This document shows, piece after piece, positions 36,090-47,850 of a stretch of DNA of 64,000 nucleotides (position 1 is its first letter; the number at the start of each line of letters is the position of its first letter). This DNA comes from Ptychodera flava (Eukaryota; Hemichordata; Enteropneusta; Ptychoderidae). The stretch lies in contig NC_091935.1 in NCBI RefSeq assembly GCF_041260155.1, positions 2,014,001 through 2,078,000 on the forward strand, given 5' to 3'. Both the position numbers and the translations under genes were made by a program. The notes beneath the pieces are model-generated. The model saw only the letters and a program-made list of their open reading frames with translations. It did not search any database and had not been told where the DNA came from.

Positions 36090-36098
36090 GCATGTAGC

Positions 36099-37350
36099 GT
36101 ACCATGCTTGTGTAACTGCCGAGCTCAACGTGCATTCACGGTTGATACTCGTGTACAATCATGATGTGTTCAATTCTTATGAAGATTCATAAGTCTTACT
36201 TTTGCAGTCTTTTTTCCGTACGATAATCCCGACAATACGTGTTACTGTTAGACGAGGTGGCCATTTTATGATTCAATACTGCACAGCTACATAGCGTATC
36301 GTGTGATCGAGGTACAGCATTGTTGAACGGGATACAGAAACTCTGCAGAGGGAGAAACGATCGTTGACATGAACAGTCAATGTACTTCAGCACGTAGTCC
36401 GCAGATAGCGGATCGAGAAAATAAACGTGTCCCAGTAATAACGGAATATTTATGTACATTAACTCGATATTAATCAAATTTCCAGCTCATCGCAAAAAAA
36501 TGTATTGCAAAGATTAATTTGTCACTGACAAATACTGCACTGTATGGAAAAAACAGTCTGTAGAATAGTTCAACCTCAAGTGGTATTACCCGAGACAAAC
36601 ACTTGTGTTGTCAATTTTGATTTCATTTCATAAACTTCATACTTCATCGAGTATCGTGTATTTCAGCCTTTGTGAAGCCATTTTATTGATATTTTCAATT
36701 TTTGTCTTGGCTTTGTTGTGGAATATGTTGAATCGTCTCCGTGGACATGTAGGCAAAAGTGTGACGGGGTCGAAGTGACTTGGGTACCTGGGGCCGACCA
36801 AAACCAGTGTGAATTACTGGGGTCAAAGCGGACAGCGGCCGGGATGACGTGTTCCCCAAGCGAGCTACCTTCAGAAGTCTGTTTCATCGCAAAAACGTCA
36901 ACTTTTAAAACCCGTCATTTATTTACTGATGTTATTCTCAGCATCACAACATATACGCCTCTGCTATGTATCACAGCAAATAGTTATATTTGAGCGCCCC
37001 GTAAATGGGATCCTCGTTTTTTGCGAACCCGGAAGTGTGTCTTGCTCAATGCATTTCCTACCCATAGCGAGGGAAACTGCCCGCGTTCCCATGCTCCCAT
37101 GCACCCTTTTTCAATGCCAGTGCAACGCCATCTGTGCAAAATTTGTTGTGGTATGCTCCCGTGTGATGGAAAACCTCTCTTATTCTAACAATGACGTAGT
37201 TGACTTTGGACTTCGATTTCGTAAATGTGATGTCCATGCAGTGAGTTTGGGTTGGCGCGCTTATAATGCAATCTTCGCCCGCCTGCGGTCCGATATCCCG
37301 CATTTATTAGCGATATTTATCTGTTTTGACTTGACCAAAGTTGGCAAAAC
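36099..37350. other. Intergenic stretch, no recognised gene
   Basis: Short open frames on both strands show no family similarity, and paired frames overlap each other. No splice-bounded exon was recognised. Confidence 0.4.
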
Positions 37351-38120
37351 TTGCTATGTATCATTAAAGATACTATGATACAAGATTATTGAAAGTCATT
37401 TGACATTTTTTTCAGCCAATTCCCAATATGCATATTTAATGAACCTTCCAAATTAGGGATATATACTGGCATTTACTTGATAAAATTTGGCGAAACATGC
37501 TGTGTACATTGATCATTATACCAGGTTATAACAGTATTGAAAGTCATTTTGCATTTTCATGTCAGCTAATTCATAATTTGCATAAATAGCTAACAAGCTT
37601 TCACGGTTTGGCATATAGAGCTTGAAGGACTTGACCAAAGGTAATTACACATGCTATATTGTGATACAATGACAGTACTCAAAGAAATTAATTATTTTTA
37701 TTTCAGCTAATTACATATTTGAATACTTAATGACCTTTAGATTTGATCTGTGGTGAAATTCATTGTGTTGATCATAACTCTTTAAATGTAGCAAAGCATG
37801 TAGCAAAGGTTCAAACTTGCACATAAATGCAATATATAATGAAACACGTGAGCATTTTCAGTTCATATCTGGTTTACTTTAGCCAATACCTTATTTGCAA
37901 ATTTAATGAACTTTCCTAATTAAGGATATTTACCTGTCTTGACCAGACCAAAGCTGACAAATTGTTTTGTACATTAAAGATACTATGATACGAGATTATT
38001 AAAAGTCATTTAACATTTTTACTTCAGCCTATTCCTAATTTGCATATTTAATGAGAACATTTCAATCAATTCCTTATTTGCATATTTTAATGAACTTTCC
38101 TGATTGGGGATATATATTTG
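37350..38120. repeat. Diverged repeats with a TTTAATGAACTTTCC motif
   Basis: Segments running from AAAGATACTATGATAC through TTTGCATATTTAATGAACTT and TTAGGGATATA recur at roughly 37370, 37440, 37900, 37980 and 38040-38110, and once more at about 39645. They look like old subrepeats of the composite element that includes the 150-bp array. Confidence 0.65.
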
Positions 38121-38370
38121 GATTTAGAATTAATCTGTGGTGAATATTATTCGTTATGTTGATCATAACACTTTCAATGAAGTTGCAGAAATGTGGCAAG
38201 GGTTCAGTTTGCATATAACTGCAATATATAATGAAACACGTGGGCATTTTCAGTTCATATCTGGTTTTTATGGAAAGCCATGACTGACTTAAGTAAACTA
38301 ACATCATCTTGTTTTGAGTATTATCATTTTGTTCTGTGCAGTCAGCATACTATTTTGGCGCTTTGCTTTT

Positions 38371-40029
38371 TAGTCCCCACGGACACCGTCCGGGGGGACT
38401 TATAGGTTTGGTCGTGTGCGTGCGTGTGTGCGTCCGTGCGTGCGTGCGTCCGTGCGTCCGTCCGTCCGTCCGTTCACGCAGATATCTCAGAGATGCAAGG
38501 TTAAGGAGCGATTTCATTCAAACTTGGTACAATAATTACTTCATATGTCATACAGATGCACGTCGATTTGTTTTGTGATACGATCCAATATGGCCGCCAG
38601 GCGGCCATTTTCTAACGATTTTTTCATGTACAGAGCCATAACTCAGACATGTTTCAACAGATTTTATTCAAAGTTGGTACAAGGACATTGACCAATGTCA
38701 TAGATATGCACGTCAATTTGTTTTGTGATACGATCCAATATGGCCGCCAGGCGGCCATTTTATTACGATTTTTTCATGTACAGAGCCATAACTCAGACAC
38801 GTTTCAACTGATTTTATTCAAAAATGGTACAAGGACATTGACCAATGTCATAGATATGCACGTCAATTTGTTTTGTGATACGATCCAATATGGCCGCCAG
38901 GCGGCCATTTTCTAACGATTTTTTCATGTACAGAGCCATAACTCAGACATGTTTCAACAGATTTTATTCAAAGTTGGTACAAGGACATTGACCAATGTCA
39001 TAGATATGCACGTCAATTTGTTTTGTGATACAATCCAATATGGCCGCCAGGCGGCCATTTTCTAACGATTTTTTCATGTACAGAGCCATAACTCACACAT
39101 GTTTCAACCGATTTTATTCAAAGTTGGTACAAGGACATTGACCAATGTCATAGATATGCACGTCAATTTGTTTTGTGATACAATCCAATATGGCCGCCAG
39201 GCGGCCATTTTCTAACGATTTTTTCATGTACAGAGCCATAACTCACACATGTTTCAACCAATTTTATTCAAAGTTGGTACAAGGACATTGACCAATGTCA
39301 TAGATATGCACGTCAATTTGTTTTGTGATACAATCCAATATGGCCGCCAGGCGGCCATTTTCTAACGATTTTTTCATGTACAGAGCCATAACTCACACAT
39401 GTTTCAACCGATTTTATTCAAAGTTGGTACAAGGACATTGACCTATTTCATACATATGCTCGTCAATTTGTTTCACGTCATGTAGCAGTAACATGTCAAT
39501 TATTGAAGTTTCGTAAATAGGCTGATATGTCAAGAAATACTGCATCAAATTCATGAAACTTTGTACAGATGTTAAGCTCACATTGCTTTAATATTGGAAA
39601 AGACATTTATCAGTGTCATTTTAATTAATTTGTAATTGCATAAGTAATGAACTTTCCTAATTAGGGTGATATAGCCACAAATTAATACAACGTCAAATGT
39701 GATGAAACTTGATACAGATGTTGATCTCATTGTGTTGTAAATACTGCATCAAACTTTATGAAATATGGTACCAGTGATAATCTGTTAAGTGTTAGGATTG
39801 TATGCAAAAATGTTTTGCAACATCCTGTTGATTAATTCCTAGTTGACTCATTTTATGAACTTTAGGATGATGGCCTTCTTTGGTTTTATGTTTTCATCAC
39901 CATGGAACTCATTCTTGCCCATTGAGCCCCATCTGTATCAAAGTATTTTTATCACAGACCTAATTAATGAAGAGGACTCTATCCTCTCTGAGGACATGTA
40001 ATCAAAGTACCCATTAACAAGTGGGGACT
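38371..40029 (+). mobile_element. Possible non-autonomous element enclosing a satellite array
   Basis: The left end has a hairpin head (AGTCCCCACGGACAC with GTCCGGGGGGACT), then a GTCC/GTGC-rich microsatellite. The right end has GTGGGGACT, the inverse of AGTCCCCAC. Between them lie a 150-bp tandem array and diverged AT-rich repeats. The 9-bp end match could be coincidence, so the limits are tentative. Confidence 0.45.
38500..39475 (+). repeat. 150-bp tandem array, about 6.5 copies
   Basis: The TAGATATGCACGTCAATTTG motif occurs every 150 bp (38701, 38851, 39001, 39151, 39301), with diverged copies at 38551 and 39451. Each unit contains GGCCGCCAGGCGGCC, a short perfect inverted repeat. Central copies are nearly identical and the edge copies diverge, as expected of unequal exchange. 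Confidence 0.93.
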
Positions 40030-40269
40030 GTGTCATCAACGATGACTTGTTTTCTGTAGAATTCAGTGAGTTGTCCTACGCATTGACAATGTTGTTCTAG
40101 GAATTTTTATGGCAAATTTGTGTTGGCAAAATTACAAATTTGTGTTGGCAAAATTACAAGAATGCCATCTCCTCCGTGAAAAAGGAATTGGTCTTGACAT
40201 AATTCAAAGTAGGAAATCAGAAGACAGATTATGAAATCAGTGCTGTCAGAATTTTGAAATACGGACCAA

Positions 40270-40690
40270 GCTGATTATCAGGTATAGGGTACCGAAATAA
40301 AGGGAAAATTCGGCGATTTTCGTAGCTTTGACTGCTCCGGTGGGCTTTATTTTATTTTATTTTTTTTTGAAAAAGATAAATTTATTTCAACATAGTCACA
40401 AATAAAACAAATCTACATAACTGTGAATGCGTTAAAATTACAATGCGTCTTGTGTGAAAAAAACAAATAATTAGCTGTTTGATTACAAAGATCATCATAT
40501 GAATGCATTCAGGATGGGCTTTATTTTTGGCCGGGGTGCCCGAAAACGCCCCCACACGGCCGAGTACTCGACTCTGCTTACTTGAGGGGACGGCATTTTC
40601 TGAAGCTATATATCTCTCTTCACATGAATTTACACATCCGTAGGAGTAAAAAAAAACTCTTTTTATCACGTACCTTTCACATATGTCTCA
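40270..40690. repeat. Dispersed repeat copy related to the 7.6-9.3 kb cluster
   Basis: The copy shares the blocks AAAATTCGGC, GGCCGGGGTG and CCGAGTACTCGACT with 7660-9290. It is split by the 161-bp insertion at 40354-40514. Confidence 0.6.
40354..40514 (-). mobile_element. 161-bp SINE-like or truncated retroposon insertion
   Basis: TGGGCTTTATTTT flanks the insert on both sides (40341-40353 and 40515-40527). A T-rich run at its left side is the poly(A) tail of a - strand insert. The tail, 13-bp duplication and small size are typical of LINE-mobilised retroposition. It interrupts an older repeat. Confidence 0.7.
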
Positions 40691-41778
40691 ACACTCGAAT
40701 GTATTGTGTTTGTCTTCACGTAAATTACCCTCAACAAGAATGTCTTGTCAAATAGAATCAAGTCATCTTGCTAAAGTTGCACAGAACGTTGGATTGTTTG
40801 TATGCGAAGGCAACATTGCGGATTGGCCATGGCAGCGTTTGCGATCTTTCATGTGTGACACTGCTGAAATCTGTGCATGAACAAAAACGAAGGCGGTGCA
40901 ACAAGTTTACGTGGTCTTAGGGAGCCGTCATTATTTACGGGCTTGGGGGGGGGGGGGAGGGTTCACTCAAAAAAACTAAAAGCTACAATGGGGCTGCTCA
41001 AGATTTGGAGGAAAGAAGGGGTATACAATTTTGGGTTCAAAATGATTTGAGACACCTATCAGATTGCACCATTTCAAATATAAATTTCTCAAAAGTTTCG
41101 ATGCCTCCCACTTGGGGTGTTCTAACTGTTTTAGTAAAAACACAAATTGAAAAACCCTATCAGTTTTCTCCAAACTGCACAATTGCACACATCAATTTCT
41201 CAAAATTTGCCATGCAAGAGAAGGGACAACCGCCTCTGGCACTCCCCCTCAGTCTCCAGCCTCCCCCCAGTACTATCAAATTCTGCGCTGCCAAGATATC
41301 TTAGTGAAAACCCTGTCATGATACCAATCCAAAGTAAACGATACTATTCCAGTGTTTTCTCTGCATGTTCACTGAAAGGGACAATTTCTGCCCCATTCAT
41401 CAAAATTAGGAGGAATATTTCAACAAATTCACAAGTTACTACAATATGAGCTTGGATCACCATCATATGGGCGTATACGTGTTTTGTGCGCGATTTTCGC
41501 ACTGTAATTTTTGAAGGGCAGAAAATGGCCCGAAATGCGCAATTTGAGAATTGCGCAGTCGAGAGAAAAACCCTGCTATTATGGTGGATACTGGTTATAG
41601 CGCGAACTCATATATCTACATTTTGTTGCGACTTTGAATTTCATTTGTTGTTTTCACCTTTTTCAGCCGTAATGAGATAACCGATGCAAATCTAGAATTT
41701 GAAAACTCTTTACTGTATTTTTGTAAATTTCACAAATACGTACGGATATTTAACTTTCTTAAGTGGGAGGATGTCAGT

Positions 41779-42379
41779 TGTTACGTGCAGAGAAAACGAA
41801 CAAAAGGGTGAACTCAGCAGTTAACGTTTAAACAAAATTTATTACAAAAATAAAACTAATTGCTAAGTCAGGGATAGAGTACAAGCTTTAAAAGTGTACA
41901 GACTACTTATCTCAGCTGGGACGGCAAAGCTCCAGTCTCAGAGTTGTAACAGTCTGTCGGATGAATGAACAGTCCTTTGGCTTGCAGGCTTGAAGTTGCA
42001 CAAAGTCCACAGAGTAAATCCAGCGTTGGCAGTGAAGGTCTTGAGAAGTCTTGCAAATTACTACGGCTGGATTTTTGAAACACTTGTAGTAACACCCAAG
42101 AGACACGATCCCAAAAGTCTGACTGGAAGCTGTGCACGTCCCTTTTATACCCATGTGCTTACATAAAGGCATATAAGAACAATCTAGAACTTTTATTGAC
42201 ATGCTAATTACTGTTCTAAAATTATCTCTCTTACACAACTAATAAAATTTCCAGAACATTCTGAACATGACTAATTAAATTCAAGGTTGTGAGGTCATTA
42301 AGGGCAGTGACCTTGAGAATGTTCTAGACTACTTGAACTCAGGTCATGATGAGTGTGGGGGAAAATGACCTACATAACA
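41779..42379 (-). mobile_element. Solo LTR, 601 bp, Gypsy-like, 4-bp target duplication
   Basis: In - orientation it starts TGTTATGTAG and ends CACGTAACA (5'-TG...CA-3'). A TATA box (GGGTATAAAAGGG) lies mid-element and an AATAAA signal near the 3' end. CAGT lies immediately outside both ends (41775-41778 and 42380-42383). No internal region is present, so it is a solo LTR left by recombination; age cannot be read from a single LTR. It is a fossil. Confidence 0.82.
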
Positions 42380-42383
42380 CAGT

Positions 42384-43466
42384 CAAAATGTTTGTGTTGG
42401 AAAGGTGTTACTCAAATTCCAAGATCTATATCAACTTAATAGCAGTTTTTTTCCTCAAGAGAACCTACGCTATGACATTAAAAGTTTTAAAACCATCCGT
42501 CTGTCTGTCTGGCTCGTTTGGTCGATGTCCCGGGCCTTTCTGTCTCCACATATGTGCGTATGTATGTGATTATGATTTTCCCTGTCTTTCATCGGTTTTT
42601 GAGTTTTTTTTCTGTTTTCGCAAAACACTAAAATGTAATAACGCATACGACTAGTAATTTATGTGTGAATACTTATTTACAGTCATGTATGCAATTATAT
42701 TATGATGCATAAATCCATTATATTCTGATGTTGCTGGCATATTCGCTCCATTTTATTTAGAACATTGGGCAAAAATACATGTTCAGTACAGTTTACATGT
42801 TCAGCAAAATACATTATCAGTATAGTTTGCGATCGCTATACAAATTGAGTTCCTTTTCCATTTTTGCCAAGGTCATAGTCATTTGCCAAGGTTCCTGCAT
42901 TTAGCTGATAGTTGATACTCAACTTAAGCGATCTGTGCTACCTGTAACATTACAAGCTGTAAACTTATTATACTGAAACTTTTGCATGACAAGTTTTCTC
43001 CTTATTTCCCTAGTTGAAATATTTACATACAGACCTAATCGTGCCATAATTACTTCAATTTTACGCCATTCATTTGACAACCTGAGTCAAATATTTTTCC
43101 CTGGACGGACGGACTTACGATGTGCTGATAATTGTGTGCGTAGTAATCGTGTTGCAATTCAACTTTGTCGTAAATGACTCAAAAAGAAAATGAAAGAAGA
43201 GGTTGAAGCATAGTTGTGGCACTAAATAAAAACGGAATACAATGACGAGGCATAATGCTAAAAAGAAAGAGTTTCGAAAGGGACAGTAAAAGATCACGAG
43301 TTCATTCATTAAAAAAGATAAATCACTCGGTTCAAGATGAAATGATCAGTAAAATATTGACAGCGAAAAGAAAAACAAACAAAAAATATAAACACACACA
43401 CACACGTACACACAAAAGCAAAACCCCGGACGGTTGCCGATGTTATGCGAACAAGCTAATACCACC
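42384..43466. other. Downstream flank of the - strand CD225 gene, no gene seen
   Basis: The stretch contains the likely 3' UTR of the CD225 gene at 43467 and a short CA run near 43395. No coding exon is recognised. Confidence 0.4.
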
Positions 43467-43604
43467 CTAGGCTGCCAAGATTATGATAAGCGTTATGAGC
43501 AGTACGATGCCGATGACGGTGGCCGTGACCGATAGTATCAAGGAGTAGTTGGTGAATTTATCCGCTGCGTCGTTCAAACCAGGTTTTCCACGGTTGTGCA
43601 GGGC
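43467..43604 (-). CDS. Exon 4 of the - strand CD225 gene (second CD225 half)
   Basis: The exon has 45 codons and a stop after TCCTGCAG. It carries the polar loop and the C-terminal hydrophobic helix, and aligns with the last exons at 246-386 and 55453-55593. Confidence 0.9.
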   Translation of the reverse strand, partial: ALHNRGKPGLNDAADKFTNYSLILSVTATVIGIVLLITLIIILAA

Positions 43605-46600
43605 CTGCAGGATTGAATGATACATTTGATCATTGTAACGGAAGGGGGAAAAATCAAATCTCAAGGCAATCGACAAAAACAATTTCAAGATAATGCAACT
43701 TCTCCAAAGTGTATTATCAAACTTTTTCGTTTAGTTAGGTCAAGACAATATTGTCTTAAATGTGTTTTCTTAATCGGCTAAAAAGAATATCATAGTTTGG
43801 AACCATCGCCATCAAAACAAACGCCAATAGCAATGTCAATTAAAGACAGACATTTCCCTCATAAAATGTTATTTAAAAATCTACAAACTTTTTGGTCGCC
43901 AAATGCACGTCCGTCTCGTGGGATTAAGGTAGTATGCGCCTCGAAAGATAAAGACTTAAACTTTTGCTCAAAGTTTCCTCGAGGAATCTTTCAACCGTTC
44001 TAGTTACAAATCAAGAATAAAAATCGGGGGTCTCCGTGCAAATTTGGTACTAGAGAAACAAATTACCCAAGATTTACCGATATTTGGGATTCAAAATGGC
44101 CGCCATGCCTATGTTAACTTATTGAAGAAAAATAAAATTTTCGATTATCAAAACACTAAGACGGTCAGTCTTTCTTACACCAAGAGCTTTAAAATGAATT
44201 CCCGCAAGTGGTAGACTATAGAAAAGAGTAGTAATAGACATCAAATCAGGTCCAATAATCGTTATCATTCAAGGTAAACTGTGAAATTTACCAGGTCCAA
44301 GGAACATATAGATGATGACAAAGGCGATGGGGCCATCTTGAACCACGAAATAGTGGTGGTACCAGGTGTCCGGAATGGGTAAGCGTACCCTGCCAGCTAG
44401 CCGCACCCGTCAAGATTGACCTAAAGCGACAAATTCATTGTTATTTGGTGAATTCACCAAATTACTTTTGTGAGTCAAAATTTGGTATGCTGTCACTCAT
44501 CATTTGAGAAACAGACAGGTCATATTTTGATACAACATCTCCGTATCTACCGTAGAACTTCTTAAATGATTTCACTAATCTACTTTCTGAGAATCCTTGC
44601 CTCACTAACTTTTGAGCTAATAGGCTGTGTCTAACTCGAAAGTCTTCATATGAATGGCATGCTCTACTGTATCTGAGGAGTTGTGAAATATACACACCAT
44701 AAGCTGGAGATGATGGTATATTGCTCGACAAAAAGGGAAAGTTTATGATTTCAAAATTGAAATCGTCTCTTTCGTCATACAGCTTAGTATATAGTGTATT
44801 ATGTCTAATTTCAAACAATACATCTAGGTATGATGCCGAGTCCACACTTTCAGTTGTTTCTTTTATTTCTAAATCATCTGGGTAGATGTGGTGTAGATAA
44901 TTGGATATACCAGGATTGTTTAAACTGATGAGATCATCAATATATCTGTGGGTGTTGTTAAATCGCTTGGCAATCCTTTTACACCCAGATTTCTGAAGTG
45001 ATTGCATGAACTCTGCTTCATACGAATTCAAAAATAAGTCTGCAAGAAGTGGGGCGCAGTGAAAAAAGTGAGAGAGTCTGAATTTCTGTCGCCGAGGTGC
45101 ATTCTACCATAACGGCATTCTACCTACCATTCCGGAATAGACTATGGCGGCGATGCCCACGGGCCAGAAACAGAGCAGGCATGCGGCTATGGCGTAAACC
45201 AAAGCCCCGATGTCCTTTGAAGTGGTCGGATTAGCAGGGCTCTGGTCAGTACCCCGCACAATGACGACATGCTGTGGACTGGGCTGCTCTATTGACAGAA
45301 GGCAAAAAACTTTATAACGAAACAGTGCATATCGATTTGACATCAATAATTAACACAAAGACAACATCGCACATGGAAAACATCGTGGTGATTAATTTGA
45401 TTCGTCACGTTAGGAACATCACCTGTGATAGATTGATCGATTGCTTCACATTCCGTGAGGAGTCGTGGCCATATCGCATATGCAATATGATAATAATGGA
45501 CTACAAGAGAGATTAAAGTTCAGAAAAGTAAAATATGGATGAAACACATTTGTTCATTTAGGTATAGTTTCCATAAGAATGACATTTCTCTCGTTGTCTT
45601 TGATAAAGTAGTCACTGTCTACGGTGACTTATTTTCGTTTTGTCTCACGAAGACAATCAATACTAGTAGCCTTTTGAAAAATAATCAATTAAATTTATGA
45701 AGGATAGAAAATATCAAGACATTGCCTTCCATATTTTGTGTGTCTAATACACCGAGAAGTATTGTACCAATTGTGATTTCCTGTTTTCATGAGAAAAAAT
45801 AGAAGACCTTTATCAGTTGCAAGCGAAGTATACGGGACTTACTGATTGACCTACAGGAGGAGCTGCTCCAGGAACATTGTATTCGCCAGCGTCTTGCTGT
45901 GACGGGCTCACTGTATATCGAAAACACAAAGTAGGATGACATTAATGTACTTCTGTCGGTCATCACGATAAGTCAATGATAGGCATTGTTACTTTCTTTT
46001 CGAGTTCCGTCCTTTTTCACCGGCTAGTAAATGAAATGAAATGTAATGGTAAACAAACAAAATATGCTAATAGAGAATTGATAATTTCAAGTAGTTTTGG
46101 ACATGGTCATTACCATGGCAACAGAAGATTACATATTATGCCATTGAGCGACAACATCGTTTTCTTTCCCAAGAAGTAAAAGAGGGGGAAGATGATTTCC
46201 TTTGTGTTTGCTGCCCTAAACCACGTTGTACAGGCTACAGCACAAAAAAAAAATTGAATTCAAGGATATCATCGATTTTTTTTCAGCAGTGGAAATGTTG
46301 TTGACGGGTGAGAAAATTGAACTGCTTACTGCATGTAATGTGCCACATATTTGTATCAAACACTGGTACAAGGCATCTCTTTTGAAAAATTAAACAACAA
46401 ACACGCAGGGTTACCGCCAGATCAAATGTCCTTAAAGCTTTATCTGGTAGGGTCACGTTTGAGATGCCGCCAGGCCATTGTTAGAAAATCTCCATAGCAA
46501 CTATATTACGGTATTTCTATTTTCATTTTTGTTTCATTTGGTCTCTCGCTTTCCCTATTTACTTGATTTAGCGGAAATTTGACGATACGAAAGATATTCT

Positions 46601-47225
46601 AGAAAACACACTTGAAATTTGGCATTACAGGACAAAATTGAGATTTCGCTGCATGAGAAAAGTATCACTTTACAAATATTTGAATTTCTGTCAACACGAA
46701 CTGCAGGCTGCTTAAAGTGAAAGATGATAATCAAGGATGATAAAACGATCAATGTCTGTATGATTTAAAAGGAATTATTATCTGATTAAAGCAGGTGTTA
46801 TTATACAAAGCTGTTGCCCCTTCTATCGTGAAATTTCACTAAATTGTTTTATTGTAATATTTTTTTCTAACAATCTTACTCTTGTCGCGAACAGTCAATC
46901 CAGCGTCTCAGGGAACAACTACCGCGCCATCGTACACAACAAAATTTGAAATTACTGTCCTCAATTCCAGTAAAGCTATCGAATTGTCGCTGTGTTGAAT
47001 TGCTAGGGTGAAACACTCTTTAAAGATCCTTCTGCTATGGGCATCGATTAGCTTTCGTTGGTCGAAGATAGTGCAATCGAAGATTTCAATGTATGATACC
47101 GCAATCCTTGTAATGTACAAATATGTCATATTATGGAGTCTTCTAACATAATTGATATTGGTTATACAATCATTATTGATTAGTGCTAAATTTCGTAACT
47201 TCAACTCACCCTTGTTTGTGTCCAT
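43467..47225 (-). CDS. CD225/dispanin-family small membrane protein (4 exons, complete)
   Basis: Four exons join in consistent phase into 126 codons plus a stop. The N-terminus (MDTNKVSPSQQDAG, residues 1-28 overall) is polar with a Pro/Ala segment. The CD225 domain follows: QPSPQHVVIV, then a membrane segment ALVYAIAACLLCFWPVGIAAIVYS (about 57-80, given here as two blocks split at CLLCFW), a polar loop (ALHNRGKPGLNDAADKFTNYS) and a C-terminal helix ending LIIILAA. CFWPVGIAAIVYS is the family signature, near the cysteines that are palmitoylated in IFITMs. Known relatives sit in plasma and endosomal membranes, and some block virus entry; that role is not shown here. Intron 3 carries a Penelope-like fossil. 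A second possible first exon lies at 48597-48606. Confidence 0.86.
43921..44110. repeat. Copy of the AAGGTAGTATGCGCC dispersed repeat
   Basis: The copy opens with AAGGTAGTATGCGCCTCG, whose inverse ends the fragments near 8500 and 9057. The rest matches 62788-63143 in inverted order. It lies in intron 3 of the - strand CD225 gene. Confidence 0.65.
44340..45060 (-). mobile_element. Penelope-like reverse-transcriptase element, truncated fossil
   Basis: A 189-residue stretch matches the C-terminal part of the reverse transcriptase (RYIDD block) and its downstream segment, as in the copy at 24140-25030, including the shared non-coding tail. It is 5'-truncated and therefore inactive, but better preserved than the other copy. 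It lies in intron 3 of the CD225 gene, same strand. The class call is tentative. Confidence 0.7.
45128..45286 (-). CDS. Exon 3 of the - strand CD225 gene (first CD225 half)
   Basis: The exon has 53 codons in phase 0 on both sides. It encodes PQHVVIV and the first membrane segment with CLLCFWPVGIAAIVYSGM. The donor is GTAGGT. The acceptor is AATAGAG: the second AG fits the phase. Confidence 0.88.
45843..45910 (-). CDS. Exon 2 of the - strand CD225 gene
   Basis: The exon is 68 nt between TATACAG and GTAAGT. It encodes SPSQQDAGEYNVPGAAPPV and then GQS, a low-complexity N-terminal segment. Confidence 0.72.
47210..47225 (-). CDS. Exon 1 (coding part) of the - strand CD225 gene
   Basis: ATG and four more codons (MDTNK) end at GTGAGT in phase 1. 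An in-frame upstream Met (MSIKQW at 47285) could extend the protein by 20 residues, but the MDT start is shared with the gene at 5568. Confidence 0.7.
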
Positions 47226-47784
47226 GTTGAAATAAGTACGAGACAGACGACAAACTTCTTGATCCAACCACTGTTTGATCGACACTGACGATTATAAAGT
47301 GTACTCCCTCTATTCATCTAAACTTTGTTAAAAATTAGCCAGGCCGGTGAGGATTCTTCGCAAATTTGATGGCAAAGCACAAGAGAGCCTTGGGCATTCT
47401 CCAGTGGCATCGTCAGGAGACGCTCCTCGGATGATGTCGTGTCAGTGACCAAAACATCCTGACCCCTGCTTTTCAAGAAAAATTACGACCGATGTAAACA
47501 GAACGCGGCACATCTCTTCACTATTTCCCGTCAATGAAGACGGAGATGCGTTAAGTCCATTGTCTGTTAAAATGTAGAGTTTGGCTGATGATACACATAG
47601 GGAATAACACATACTGTGTTAAACCTGATGGCATTCCTCTTTCACATTGATCAACAAAGTGGAATATTGGTACTTGTCTGCCGGGGTTGGGGCAAGATAA
47701 TTGTGATTTTATCGTTATTGTGGAGTGAAATGGATATCTGATAAATCCCCCTGCCCGCCCTCCTGATCCCCTTGCTACTGTTCC

Positions 47785-47850
47785 TCTTAATCGTCGTCGT
47801 CGTCATCGTCGTCGTCATTATAGCCATAATGTACATCATCATTATTATCG
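47785..47850. repeat. GTC/ATC trinucleotide microsatellite
   Basis: A CGTCGTCATCGTCGTC run lies upstream of the - strand CD225 gene. Confidence 0.85.

Noticed and set aside
36663-37378. Possible coding region with overlapping frames on both strands
   Set aside because: Frames of similar length occur on both strands with no recognised motif or splice signals.
38649-38915. Open frame in the 150-bp array
   Set aside because: This is satellite DNA with a period divisible by three; no transcript features are seen.
46908-47285. 125-codon open frame on the - strand
   Set aside because: It is exon 1 of the CD225 gene (MDTNK) reading through its GTGAGT donor into the intron; the rest has no similarity to the family.
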